From assembly GCF_003722315.1 (NCBI RefSeq), contig NZ_CP033580.1, positions 867,001-931,000 of the forward strand: 64,000 nucleotides of DNA. Reading direction: 5' to 3'. Below the pieces are notes generated by a model that made no database searches, was not told where the DNA came from, and was given only the letters and a program-made list of their open reading frames with translations. The position numbers and the translations under genes were made by a program. The first letter of the stretch is position 1. Every line of letters starts with the position of its first letter. Positions 38,981 to 48,418 of this stretch are shown here, one piece after another. Source of the stretch: Thermoanaerobacter ethanolicus JW 200 (GTDB lineage Bacteria > Bacillota > Thermoanaerobacteria > Thermoanaerobacterales > Thermoanaerobacteraceae).

Positions 38981-40627
38981 TAGGCTTGTGCAAAATTCAA
39001 AAGCCTTCATTTAAGCGATTCTGAAGACATACTTTTTTTCTATCACTCTTGAATTTTTTATCTTTTATGTAGGATTTCACCTCCCATTTGTCGAATTATT
39101 ATATATACAGCATGAAAATATTTCTTAAGGAGGAGGAAATCCTACATGTACCAGCTTCAATTACTTTTAAATATACCTGAACTCTTTACTTCCCAGTCTA
39201 AAATAGACTTTTATTCTTCTATGTTTAAAAATCTTGATCTGTCTTCAATACCTGAATTCCCTTCCTCTAGTCCTGGCCGTAAGGGTTACTCTCATCATGC
39301 AATGTTTAGAGCTTTTATTGTTATGCAAGCTGAAAGATTCGGTACAATTTCTGACCTCCTGGATTATCTCCGCAATAATCTTATCATTGCTCATCTTTGT
39401 GGCTTTAACATTTTTAAACCTCTTCCTTCTTATTGGACTTTCCGCCGTTTTATTAATGAGTTCTCTCATGATTATTTAACCACTATCTTTCAAAATCAAG
39501 TCAATATCCTCAAAAATATGGGTATTATCTCTGGTGAGTTTATTTCCATGGACTCTACCCCTATTAAAGCTAACACTAAGTTAAATAACCCTAAGTCTTT
39601 TTCTAAAAATAAATTCTCTAAAGATAATCAGCCTAAGTCTGATAAGGATTGTAAATTAGGCGTTTATTCTGCTTCTAATGATTCTTCTAATAAACGTTAT
39701 AAGTTTTATTGGGGCTATAAAAATCATATTATTGTTGATGCTATCTCTGGATTACCTATCGCTGAAACTACTACTCCTGCTGATGTCCCTGATTTTGATG
39801 TCGCTTTGTCTTTACTTGCTGATACTAATAATTGGTTTAAACTGACTGGTACTAATTTTATCGCTGATAAAGGTTATGACGTTAAGAAACTCTATAATTA
39901 TGTTAGAGATACTCTCCATGGTCATTGTTTTATTCCTCTTAACAAGCGTAATTCTAAAAATCCCCCTCTGACTGATGATGGTTATATGGTTTGTGAAGCA
40001 GGTATTAAAATGCTCAAAGACGGCAAGCAATATTTTGATGGTTTTATTAAGCAAAAATTTGTTTGCAAGTTCTGCAATTCTAAAGATGACTCTGCTTGCC
40101 CTATTCAGCATCCTAAATATTTTAATGGCAAAAAGCATAGAGGCTGTACTAAGTATGCTATTATATCTTCTGATTATAGGTCCTCTATTAATAGAGACTC
40201 CCTATATTTTAAGGCTGTCTATAAATTGAGGATTGAATCAGAAAGATATAATTCCCGCTTTAAAGCTCTAGATTTTGAAAAAGCTTATGTCAGAAATATT
40301 AATTCTGTCAGCAACCTTAATATTTTTGGCCATATTACTTTGCTTACTGTCGCTATTGTAGCTATTAAACTGGGTAAATTTGATGAGTTTAAGTCCCTTG
40401 TTGGTCTGATGCAATCGGCTTAACTTTTGCTGAATTTGGTTCATGCCATTTTTTAACATTTGACTTCTACAGGATATTTATGCCCTTTTTTAGCTCCTCT
40501 TTTTGTCTTTTCTTTTCCTTTACCACTTTCTTTATGTTCGATTGTCAGTCCTAATTACTATATATTGTATGTCATACATATTTTGGCTTTTGTTCGTGAT
40601 TATTTTTATTAATTTTGCACATCCCTA
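38981..40627 (+). mobile_element. DDE insertion sequence (1647 bp) in an ABC permease gene
   Basis: Ends are TAGGCTTGTGCAAAAT and, inverted, TAGGGATGTGCAAAAT: 16-base imperfect terminal inverted repeats. A 10-base direct repeat ACAATATTAA flanks it (38971-38980 and 40628-40637), the target duplication. One transposase gene. Decayed partial copies lie at 42395-43003 and 44752-45280. Confidence 0.9.
39146..40423 (+). CDS. DDE transposase (IS4/IS5/IS1182-like)
   Basis: 425 residues. N-terminal helical domain (YSHHAMFRAFIVMQAERFGT), first Asp in GEFISMDSTPIKA, second Asp in GTNFIADKGYDVKKLY, and RIESERYNSRFKALDFEKAY with the Glu. A cysteine cluster (FVCKFCNSKDDSACP) lies between, as in IS1182-type enzymes. 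Codon use is richer in CTT/TCT than the neighbours, suggesting a foreign origin. Exact IS family not assigned. Confidence 0.85.
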   Translation: MYQLQLLLNIPELFTSQSKIDFYSSMFKNLDLSSIPEFPSSSPGRKGYSHHAMFRAFIVMQAERFGTISDLLDYLRNNLIIAHLCGFNIFKPLPSYWTFRRFINEFSHDYLTTIFQNQVNILKNMGIISGEFISMDSTPIKANTKLNNPKSFSKNKFSKDNQPKSDKDCKLGVYSASNDSSNKRYKFYWGYKNHIIVDAISGLPIAETTTPADVPDFDVALSLLADTNNWFKLTGTNFIADKGYDVKKLYNYVRDTLHGHCFIPLNKRNSKNPPLTDDGYMVCEAGIKMLKDGKQYFDGFIKQKFVCKFCNSKDDSACPIQHPKYFNGKKHRGCTKYAIISSDYRSSINRDSLYFKAVYKLRIESERYNSRFKALDFEKAYVRNINSVSNLNIFGHITLLTVAIVAIKLGKFDEFKSLVGLMQSA

Positions 40628-41462
40628 ACAATATTAAAGGATGGGACTTCAATCAAATTTTATTTTTATACGGTTTTTCAAGTACAAGTTTTGCAATTTG
40701 GCACTGCTTTTTTATAAATACTATTTCACTGCCTTTCTATACGAGGACAGGTTTATTAGATAGTTTTTTATTAAAACCGGTTGATGTCATATTTCAGATA
40801 ATGGCAGACTCTTTTGATGAAGATGGTATAGGAGATTTAATATTTGGCATAATTGTTCTTATAATTGCCATTGTTAGGCTGAAAATAGTGTCAATAAAAT
40901 TAATCTTTTTGCCTGTATTACTTCTTTCAGGAAGTTTAATATATGCTTCCTTGGGACTAATATCTTCTTCAATTTCTTTTTTTACAATTGGCGAAACAGG
41001 TTTATCCAACCTTGTAATGGATTTTTTTGAATTTTCAAAATATCCAATCACAATATACAACGATATCCTCAAAATTGTTTTTACAGTTTTGATTCCAATT
41101 GGTTTTACAGCTTTTTATCCCAGTTTGTTTTATATAGCAAATTATAAATATGGTTTGGTGCTAGTATTAATAACTCCTGTAGTTTCGATCCTCTTTTTCT
41201 TAATTTCATACAAAGTTTGGAACTTGGCTTTAAGGCATTATTCAAGTGCTGGCAATTAAGCAGAAATTTTTCAATTTGACTTTGTCTACAGCCTAAGAGG
41301 AGAGTATTCTCCTCGATTTTTTTATAATTACCAATTGTAAAATATTAGGCGAAAAATGCATTTTCGTTCCCCAAAATGACACTTTCGTTCCAAATTTCAC
41401 AAATTTTGCTCTAAATATTGTATAATATTAAAAAATGGTTCAATCTTTTTGGGGGTATAAAA

Positions 41463-42245
41463 ATGAATTTTTCATGTCCGCAAGAGGAACTAAGTTTTTC
41501 ATATAAACAATGTATAGAAATTGGTATTGACCCTTCAATAATTTTCCCATTGATTTTATTAAATCAAGAAGATTTGCAAAAGAGAATACATACAAATAAA
41601 GAACTCATAGAAGCTTTTCATATGAGTGTAGAAGAGGAGTGGGTAAAAGGTGAGTATCTATTTTTGCTCAGTGATATTGAAGGATATTTGTTGGATGTAA
41701 AATGCAGCACAAAAGAGAAAAAGTGTATAAAAGATTCAGGCTTTGAACGGGGAGTATCCTTTAGAGAAGAAAGCTGTGGTACAAATGCGATTTCAATGGC
41801 AATGCGATTAAAGAGGGTAGTGTATGTAAGACCTCAGGAGCACTACTGTAAGATATTCAAAAAATGGCACTGCATTGCTTCACCTATAATAGTAGAAAAT
41901 GGGGAAATAGTAGGCTATGTGGATATATCAACTATTGATAAAAAGATTGCGGATGAAGTATCAATGGTAATAAAACTGCTAGCTGAGAAAATAGCAACTG
42001 AGTATGAAAAGATAGTAAAAGAAAAAGAGCTAAATAAGATAAAGATAAAATTAAATGACAGCCAGACAAAAATACTGGCATTAGAGGCAAAAGGATACAG
42101 AGAATCAGATATAGCAAAAGTTCTTGGAATAGGGGTTGTGACTGTGAAATATCACAAGAGAAAAATAGTAGAGAAGCTTGAGGTAAAAAATCTCAAAGAG
42201 GCAGTAGTGAAGGCTATTAAATTAGGTTTGATAGATATGGACTAA
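41463..42245 (+). CDS. GAF-domain transcriptional regulator with LuxR-type HTH
   Basis: 260 residues. The N-terminal and middle part resembles the sensory GAF region of AcoR/sigma-54 activators (GVSFREESCGTNAISMAMRL, HYCKIFKKWHCIASPI, GYVDISTI) but there is no AAA+ domain. A helix (EVSMVIKLLAEKIATEYEKI) leads to a C-terminal LuxR HTH (LNDSQTKILALEAKGYRESD, VTVKYHKRKIVEKL). Start at ATG 41463 after GGGGGT; upstream lies TATAAT. Probably an activator for the ACTATACT-NN-AGTATAGT sites just downstream. The only intact copy of four. Confidence 0.83.
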   Translation: MNFSCPQEELSFSYKQCIEIGIDPSIIFPLILLNQEDLQKRIHTNKELIEAFHMSVEEEWVKGEYLFLLSDIEGYLLDVKCSTKEKKCIKDSGFERGVSFREESCGTNAISMAMRLKRVVYVRPQEHYCKIFKKWHCIASPIIVENGEIVGYVDISTIDKKIADEVSMVIKLLAEKIATEYEKIVKEKELNKIKIKLNDSQTKILALEAKGYRESDIAKVLGIGVVTVKYHKRKIVEKLEVKNLKEAVVKAIKLGLIDMD

Positions 42246-42253
42246 AATTTAGG

Positions 42254-42390
42254 GCTATACTTTAGTATAATTATTTTGCTTATTTATGTAAACCTTAACT
42301 GGAAATGTAATAAAAACTATACTAAAGTATAGTAGACATTGGAAAATTTGTATGTTACAATAGCTGTAGAAAAGTTTGGTAGATTAGGAG
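42254..42390 (+). promoter_or_regulatory. Operator pair and promoter after the GAF-LuxR gene
   Basis: GCTATACTTTAGTATAAT (42254-42271) and ACTATACTAAAGTATAGT (42316-42333) are inverted repeats with 8-base arms and a 2-base centre, 62 bases apart. The second abuts a promoter: TAGACA, 17 bases, TACAAT. An SD-like TTAGGAGGG follows at about 42387, but the gene it served has been replaced by an IS remnant. Confidence 0.75.
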
Positions 42391-42394
42391 GGAT

Positions 42395-43003
42395 ATAAAC
42401 AATAATATGTTTTTTAATAGGGGTAGTAGAATCCATAGAGACAAACTCACTGAAGATAACGCCCATATTTTTGAGGATATTGACCTGGTTTTGAAAGATA
42501 GAGGTCAAATAATCATGAGAGAACTCATTAATAAAAAGGCGGAAAGTCCAATAAGAAGGAAGAGGTTTAAGGATGTTAAAGCCACAAAGATGAGCAATGA
42601 TAAGATTATTGCGGAGATAATCTAAGAGGTCAGAAATTGTACCGAATCTTAAATCTTAATGGCAATAAAAGCTCTGAAAAGTGCATGATGAGAATAATCC
42701 TTACGGCCAGGACTAGAGGAAGGGAATTCAGGTATTGAAGATAGGTCAAGATTTTTAAACATAGAAGAATGGAAATCAATTTTAGACTGAGAAGGTAAAG
42801 AGTTCAGGTATATTTAAAAGCAATTGAAGCTGATACATGTAGGATTTTCTCCTTCTTAAAAAATTTTTTTATAGTGTATATATAATAATTCGACAAATGG
42901 GAGGTGAAATCCTACATAAAAGATAAAAAATTCAAGAGTGATAGGAAAAAAGTATATCTGTAGAATGGCTTAAATGAAGGCTTTTGAATTTTGCACAAGT
43001 CTA
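42395..43003 (-). mobile_element. Decayed 5' part of the DDE insertion sequence
   Basis: On the minus strand it carries the left IS end (TAGACTTGTGCAAAATTC, ending at 43003) and a transposase 5' half full of stops and indels, up to VNILKNMGVIFSEFVSMDS. Together with the operator region it accounts for the interval 42246-43030. Confidence 0.85.
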
Positions 43004-43030
43004 ATATCAGAAAGGATAGGAGGTGAGAAA

Positions 43031-43195
43031 ATGACATATGTAAAACCCACAATTCAAACACTAGGCTCTAAAAACATCAGCTTAAATGGGATAATACAAC
43101 CTATAGGAAATTGGTCATATTTTTTAATTTTCCTACCACATATAGTAGTTGTTGAAACATATGCCGTAGCAGTGACTTCCTACAACTATCAATAA
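43031..43195 (+). CDS. Precursor-like peptide 1 with YxxPxIxxLG leader
   Basis: 54 residues starting MTYVKPTIQTLGSKN; SD GGAGGTG five bases before the ATG. The C-terminal half is hydrophobic (SYFLIFLPHIVVVETYAVAVTSYNYQ). It shares the leader motif T-Y-V-x-P-x-I-x-x-L-G with the peptide at 46944. That motif resembles the YxxPxL recognised by RRE domains in lasso-type leaders. It starts 28 bases after an IS end. No cysteines. RiPP role is inferred. Confidence 0.65.
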   Translation: MTYVKPTIQTLGSKNISLNGIIQPIGNWSYFLIFLPHIVVVETYAVAVTSYNYQ

Positions 43196-43393
43196 AATTT
43201 ACAGGCACATTTATAAGTTGTAAGGAGAAAATCTAATGCAAAATTTGTAGTAAAATTATGTTTTAAAAAATTATGGAACTGATGTAACACGTTGTTCATT
43301 GATATAAAGAAGACACGAAAAAATTTAGAATATTTGTTACTATCTTGACCCGTAAATCTAATAGCAAGCGATTGATTACTAACATTGATACCG

Positions 43394-43522
43394 ATGATCA
43401 AAGTATTCGGCATTGAAAAAATAACAAGTGGTTCCATGAGTCCGGCCTTAATTGATAGTAGTATAGTAGTAATCACCGTGAAAAAACAAAAATTAGTTAT
43501 AACTCTTAAAAAACACAGATAG
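43394..43522 (+). pseudogene. Remnant of an S26 signal-peptidase-like protease
   Basis: A 42-codon open stretch reads VFGIEKITSGSMSPALIDSS. SGSMxPxL is the catalytic-serine motif of S26 (LepB/SipW-like) peptidases, normally near the N-terminus. The catalytic Lys region and everything after is missing or has stops. S26-type peptidases occur in some RiPP clusters. The interval 43196-43754 otherwise shows no gene. Confidence 0.5.
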
Positions 43523-43754
43523 ATAAAATCCAATTAACAGGGAATCTTCTGATAAATATTGGATTTATAAAAGTAAGGTGTTAGAATGAAACAAAATAAC
43601 AAGAATTCCAAAAATAAAATTCAATAAAATAATAGTAAAAAGTCATTGCTATTATTCCAAAAATATTATTTTAAGATAAGTGTATAAAAACATAATAATA
43701 TTAAAATTTTAATTTAAGAATAAGAAATTTTACAAAAATATAAGGGGGAAAGAT

Positions 43755-44654
43755 ATGGTCAGGTATAATGTGATGCATGCTATTCCAATATTCAATAAAG
43801 AAAGTTTAGAATATTTAAGAGAAGAAAAAAATGGGTACATAACAATAATTCTAAAAAACCATCCGGAATTGCGCGAACTTATAATTAATCCAACAGCGGT
43901 AGAAATACTAAAAAAATGTGACGGAGAAAATACAATGGAAGATATACATAATTACTTATGCGATAAATATGATAGTATAGACAGTAAACAAATAGCAAAT
44001 GATGTACTACAAGTATTATCAAATTTTACAAAAGTAGGGCTTATTAGTTGGAAAGGGGAGAAAAACCCATTTATGAGTATTTATGAAGAAATGTTAGATG
44101 GTATTAGATTACGAATAGCAGAAGAGACAGATATAAAAAGTATAATTAAAATGGTAGAAGTAATAAAATCAAAAAAAGGTGATGAAAGCATCTTATGTTA
44201 TATAAACCCCTATAAAAAAATTGATATTGAATATCAAGAAGTAGCAATTAGACAAAAACTATTTGCTTTTACAGAGGAATTTGTTTTAGTTAGTAAAGAT
44301 AATAATGATATAGGTTTAATTAGTTTTGCAATTCCTATTGATTATAAAAGTAGTGCGTGGTCAATCAATTTAATATACATACCCATTGAAGTATTTGATA
44401 AAGCATTTAAATATGCAATTACTAAGATACCTTTAATATCTGTAAGGAGAATCACCAAAATAAAATTTCATTGGATAGAGGGCACAATAGACAAAAGAGT
44501 ATTAGACTGTTTTGCAAAATGTGGATTTAGTTTTGAAGGAACTTTTAGAAAAGAAATTAATTTGGAGAATGTGAGAGTATATGCATATTATATTAATGAG
44601 GAGAATTGTAAAGAACAAAAACCAAATTATACCGAGAATATGGTAATTATATGA
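43755..44654 (+). CDS. PqqD-like (RRE) domain fused to a GNAT-like acetyltransferase domain
   Basis: 299 residues. Residues about 8-100 form a PqqD-like winged helix (GYITIILKNHPELRELIINPTAVEILKKCDGENTMEDI...KVGLISW), the usual RiPP recognition element. Residues about 115-290 look like a GNAT fold (IRLRIAEETDIKSIIKMVEVI, then RVLDCFAKCGFSFEGTFRKEI, the typical late GNAT helix-strand). Positioned between precursor 1 and a radical SAM gene. The RRE probably grips the YxxPxI leader; acetylation of the peptide is a guess. GGGGGAAAG precedes the ATG. Confidence 0.72.
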   Translation: MVRYNVMHAIPIFNKESLEYLREEKNGYITIILKNHPELRELIINPTAVEILKKCDGENTMEDIHNYLCDKYDSIDSKQIANDVLQVLSNFTKVGLISWKGEKNPFMSIYEEMLDGIRLRIAEETDIKSIIKMVEVIKSKKGDESILCYINPYKKIDIEYQEVAIRQKLFAFTEEFVLVSKDNNDIGLISFAIPIDYKSSAWSINLIYIPIEVFDKAFKYAITKIPLISVRRITKIKFHWIEGTIDKRVLDCFAKCGFSFEGTFRKEINLENVRVYAYYINEENCKEQKPNYTENMVII

Positions 44655-44751
44655 GTTTTAGAAAATGGATTTAAACATATTGAAAATTAGAGAAAAACAA
44701 AAAATACTAAAAAGGAATAAATTATACAAAAACTAAATTAGGCTAAAAAAT

Positions 44752-45280
44752 TTAAGCCGATTGTATCAGACCAACAAGAAAAAGACTTAAACTTTGGACA
44801 CAAAAAAGCTCATATAATCAAAAGTATTAAAATTGCTGGCAAAATTAACATTCCTCATATAAGCTTTTTCAAAGTCTAAAGGTTTAAAACGGTAATTATA
44901 TCTTTCTGACTCAATTCTCAGGCTATAAACAGCTTTAAAATATGTGGAATCTCTGTTAATAGAGGATTTATAGGCAGAAGATAAGACGATATATATGATA
45001 CAGCTTCTACGCTTTTTGCCATTAAAATATCTAGGATTACTTGATAAGGCGAGTCGGATCATTTTCAGAATCGCAGAACCTACAAATAAATTTTTGCTTG
45101 AGAAAGCCGTCAAAATACTGATTGCCATCTTTAAGCATTTTAATACTGGTTTCACAAACAATATAACCATCATCAGTCAATGTGAGATTTTTTGGAATTG
45201 CGCTCGTTGAAAGGGACAAAGCAGTGACGTTGTAATGTATTTCTAACAAAATTATAGGGTTCTTTATCAGCGATAAAACT
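44752..45280 (-). mobile_element. Decayed 3' part of the DDE insertion sequence
   Basis: Minus-strand remnant matching the transposase C-terminal half (ESERYNYRFKPLDFEKAYMRN, PRYFNGKKRRS) and ending at the GTTGGTCTGATACAATCGGC 3' segment at 44752. Many frameshifts. Fills most of 44655-45408; the rest shows no gene. Confidence 0.82.
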
Positions 45281-45408
45281 ATGTTCTATGTTAAATCCCT
45301 TAAATGAACTTTGTAAAACATGGGACTTAGTATATGTCGTCCTACATAACACGATTTCTAGTTGCTTTTTTAAATAATTGCTAAATCATAAGAGAGGAGT
45401 AAACATGA

Positions 45409-46452
45409 ATGAAGGAAGATAATAAGATTGCATTAGAGCATGTAAAAATTTTAAGAGGACCTACGCAAGTAGCTGTTGATATTACGAATAAATGTAATTT
45501 TAGGTGTTTACATTGTTATAATTTAAGTGGTGAAAATTGTATCATAGATGAAGAACTATCAGATAATGAGTTTATTGAATTAATAAATGATATTGCGCAA
45601 ATGAAAGTTTACAATGTATGTTTTTGTGGTGGCGAGCCTTTATTGAGGAAGGAGCTTATTTATCAATGTGCAGAAATTTTACGTAAAAATAATGTGCCTA
45701 ATGTATCTTTGGTCACTAATGGATTTTTATTAAGTGAAGAAGTTGCAAAAAATCTATATGAAGCAGGGGTTAATAGAGTCCAAATAAGCCTTGATGGTGC
45801 TGATGCTAAAACTCATGAGAAATTACGGAAAATGAAAGGTGCTTATGAAAAAGCAATTCAAGCTATAAATAACTTAAGGAAAATAGGCTTTAAAGATATT
45901 GATGTTGCATTTTGTCCTACGAAATTTAATATTAACCAAATAAAAGATATCCATAATTTATGCTTAAAATTAGGAGTATCACAGTTACGAATACAACCAT
46001 TAATGTATTTAGGACGTGCTACTAGGAATCTTGATATTGTTCCCTCTCAGCTTCAATATAGAGATTTAGTTAGAGAGATATATGATATACAAAATAGTGG
46101 AAAGCCACCACAAATAGAATGGGGGGATCCTGTAGACCATCTGATACGTTTCCGCACGTTAAGTAAACATTGCATTAATTTTGTTTCAATAAAAGCAAAT
46201 GGCAGTATTATTGTATCACCATATTTACCATTAACTGTAGGTAATATCAGGAAACATAGATTTGGAGAATATTGGGAAGCAGGTTTAGCTAGAATTTGGG
46301 AACTAGATATTGTCAATGAGTTAGCTAGTAAAATAACTTCAATCTCTGACTTTAACAAGAAATACAGTGATATTCCCATTGTTTGGGAAGAAAAAGATAT
46401 TGAAATTGATATAATTGATAATTATAGAATTGAAAACCATTCTTTAGGTTAA
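45409..46452 (+). CDS. Radical SAM peptide-modifying enzyme (PqqE/SkfB-like)
   Basis: 347 residues. The 4Fe-4S SAM motif CNFRCLHC is near residue 28-35, with FCGGEPLLRKEL and VTNGFLLSEE next. The C-terminal region has a SPASM-like layout (FVSIKANGSIIVSPYLPLTVGNI) but only one cysteine (HCINF), so auxiliary clusters seem absent. SD GAGGAG; an ATG at 45405 opens only a five-codon frame, and the real start is ATG 45409. Probably modifies the peptides at 43031 or 46944. Confidence 0.85.
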   Translation: MKEDNKIALEHVKILRGPTQVAVDITNKCNFRCLHCYNLSGENCIIDEELSDNEFIELINDIAQMKVYNVCFCGGEPLLRKELIYQCAEILRKNNVPNVSLVTNGFLLSEEVAKNLYEAGVNRVQISLDGADAKTHEKLRKMKGAYEKAIQAINNLRKIGFKDIDVAFCPTKFNINQIKDIHNLCLKLGVSQLRIQPLMYLGRATRNLDIVPSQLQYRDLVREIYDIQNSGKPPQIEWGDPVDHLIRFRTLSKHCINFVSIKANGSIIVSPYLPLTVGNIRKHRFGEYWEAGLARIWELDIVNELASKITSISDFNKKYSDIPIVWEEKDIEIDIIDNYRIENHSLG

Positions 46453-46943
46453 CATAAATATAGACATTACAAGATCAATTTTCATTCCTGATTGTGCTTG
46501 GCAAGAATAGAGAGTTAATTATTGCGTGAAATTTTCCAAGATATCCGAAATAATGTAAATAACAAAACAGAATCAATAAAAAATTGTACTCCGTAAGCCT
46601 GAAAAAGCCATACATATAATAAAACTTTTAATCTGGCTTTTAGAATGTTCAATATTACAAAAGAGTAAAACGAAAAACAAAAAGAGAAGAGGGATGAGCA
46701 GCATGGATTGAGACATCATAGAGAAAAGCTTTATCAGTGTCAAAGATAACTTCACAGTTACGTATCTATCAATGACATGTGTGGATTTTTGATTTTAGTT
46801 TCGGCAGTTACTACTTTTTACATTAATGGAAGCGAGCTTTCTTTTTCCTCAAGTCTTTTTATATCCAGCATTGTAAGGTTTGACATCCCCTAAAAGATGG
46901 GGTTTATCCGACATAACATGGAATATTTAGGAAAGGAGTGAAT
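46453..46943. other. Gap without a recognisable gene
   Basis: AT-rich sequence between the radical SAM gene and precursor 2. A small inverted pair CCCC/GGGG lies near 46889-46904. A hydrophobic open stretch on the minus strand (46573-46755) has no SD or recognisable motif. It may hold decayed IS sequence. Confidence 0.4.
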
Positions 46944-47165
46944 ATGGTGAGTAATTCTAATACTTATGTTACTCCCTCAATAACACCCCTTGGCGGCGGT
47001 CATGCTGCTGAACCAGAGGGAATTGTAGCTCTTGCTGTCGCAGCTGTTCTGGCTGCTACAGTTTGGGACGTTGTAGGTGTAGTTAATTACGTTGCTGCAT
47101 ATTTGGTACAAACTGTGGTAGCTGTTACTACTTGGGTTAAAGCGATTGAACCTTCCACAAAATAA
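46944..47165 (+). CDS. Precursor-like peptide 2, hydrophobic bacteriocin-type
   Basis: 73 residues from ATG 46944 (SD AAAGGAG). The leader has TYVTPSITPLGGG, then HAAEPEG, followed by a very hydrophobic Ala/Val-rich core with aromatic residues (AVLAATVWDVVGVVNYVAAYL) and end TTWVKAIEPSTK. GGG could be a cleavage site. No cysteine. Shares the leader motif with the peptide at 43031; an SdpI-like immunity gene follows. The membrane-active peptide role is inferred. Confidence 0.72.
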   Translation: MVSNSNTYVTPSITPLGGGHAAEPEGIVALAVAAVLAATVWDVVGVVNYVAAYLVQTVVAVTTWVKAIEPSTK

Positions 47166-47196
47166 TAAAATCAATTAGTTTGATAAATTGTACAAA

Positions 47197-47243
47197 TTTA
47201 GAAGAAATTCTTGCTTATTGTATGGGCAAGAATTTCTTCTAAA
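47197..47243 (+). terminator. Strong hairpin after precursor 2
   Basis: TTTAGAAGAAATTCTTGC and GCAAGAATTTCTTCTAAA form a perfect 18-bp stem with an 11-base loop. Only a weak T tract follows, so it may be a partial terminator or an mRNA-stabilising 3' hairpin that favours high precursor levels. The rest of 47166-47516 shows no gene. Confidence 0.75.
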
Positions 47244-47516
47244 ATTTTAGATGATAAGAAGTTCAGTCTTTCCCGAGTGGTAATGCTGCTTTACCAGTAT
47301 TCCACAGAGGTGAGTTCAAAATTACCTCAGTGAACTAAAAGGGACCTTCCACTTTTAAGTTTATTAGAGACAAAGGACCATTTAAATAAAAATGAGAAAT
47401 TTAATTATGGGATTGTTTTACCAGGGTAAAAATGGTTTTTTAAGGATTTAATTTGTGTGTTTATTATTAAATTTTTAATGTGGATTACAATCGGATTATA
47501 AGGAAGGTGTTAATAT

Positions 47517-48377
47517 ATGAATGATTTTATAGGGAGATTATTTCTAACTTTTGGTATTCCATTATTCTTTTTGTTAATAGGGGTGGTATTAAAGTATTTT
47601 CCTCCAAAAAAAATAAATTACTTTTATGGCTATAGAACTGAATTTGCTACAAAAAATGAAGATGTTTTCAAAGAAGCAAATAGATACTCTGCCAATTTAT
47701 TCATTTTGCTTTCGATATTGTTATTTGTAATTAATGTAATAATGTTCATTTTTAATGTATCTTCAGCTATAATGGGAATATCCTTTGGTATTTATATAAT
47801 TCCTTTATTTATATCTATAATTTATCTTACAGAAAAACATTTGCACAAAATATTTGATGAAAATGGGGTAAGGCGAGATTATAATAGTAATAGAAGTTAT
47901 AAAGTAAAAGAAGTAGGAGATTTAAATCATATAAATTCAAAAAATGCCATTAAAACTGAAAAAAAATATGTTATCTATTTGTCACTGTTAATTTTTGCTA
48001 TATCTACAATAATTAATTTAATTTTATATATCAAATTACCACCACAGGTGTATATTCACTTTGGATTGACAGGAAACCCAGATGAGTGGGTTATTGAGAA
48101 AACTATAGCAATAGTGGTAGATGAAATTATATTGATATTAGGATGGTTAGGTGTTTTTCTACCCTATTATTGGATATTTCAAATAAGAAAAAATAGATTT
48201 TTAATAATATTCCTCTTACTGATATATTCTTTTCTTGAATTGGTGATATTTGATACATTATATTACAACATATATAAAATGCATATAATAAATTTTGTTA
48301 CATTAGTAGTTTTTTTACTAGTATCTTTTTTGTTAGTTGTAATTGGTATATTGCATGAAAATAAAAAAGTTAGATAA
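47517..48377 (+). CDS. SdpI/DUF1648-family membrane protein, probable immunity protein
   Basis: 286 residues with about seven membrane segments. The N-terminal half has the SdpI pattern (PPKKINYFYGYRTEFATKNEDVFKEANRYS) and the second half the DUF1648 pattern (LPPQVYIHFGLTGNPDEW). Domain order is the reverse of B. subtilis SdpI, which protects against the SdpC toxin. Located right after the hydrophobic peptide gene, so self-immunity is plausible. GGAAGGTG precedes the ATG. Confidence 0.8.
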   Translation: MNDFIGRLFLTFGIPLFFLLIGVVLKYFPPKKINYFYGYRTEFATKNEDVFKEANRYSANLFILLSILLFVINVIMFIFNVSSAIMGISFGIYIIPLFISIIYLTEKHLHKIFDENGVRRDYNSNRSYKVKEVGDLNHINSKNAIKTEKKYVIYLSLLIFAISTIINLILYIKLPPQVYIHFGLTGNPDEWVIEKTIAIVVDEIILILGWLGVFLPYYWIFQIRKNRFLIIFLLLIYSFLELVIFDTLYYNIYKMHIINFVTLVVFLLVSFLLVVIGILHENKKVR

Positions 48378-48418
48378 AAGTAATAAAGTTAAGTCCATAC
48401 AATTATGTAAAAAGAGAT

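Larger units (their letters stand above)
38805..41259 (+). pseudogene. ABC-2 family permease, second subunit, split by an insertion sequence
   Basis: The first 59 codons (MLLRYIKLYIHFTKIN...FHLIDNIN) run to 38980. After the 1647-bp element the gene resumes at 40628 with IKGWDFNQILFLYGFSS and continues to 41259. The partner of the permease at 37995. Removing the element and one 10-base duplication restores a single frame of about 270 residues. Confidence 0.88.

Noticed and set aside
43586-43626. Tiny Asn/Lys-rich peptide MKQNNKNSKNKIQ
   Set aside because: Thirteen codons with only a weak SD and low-complexity AT-rich sequence.
46573-46755. Hydrophobic minus-strand open frame of 60 codons
   Set aside because: No ribosome binding site, no neighbours on that strand, and low-complexity hydrophobic sequence as expected by chance in AT-rich DNA.
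43031-47165. Classical lasso peptide cluster
   Set aside because: The leader motif is lasso-like, but no asparagine-synthetase-like cyclase or transglutaminase-like protease gene is present.
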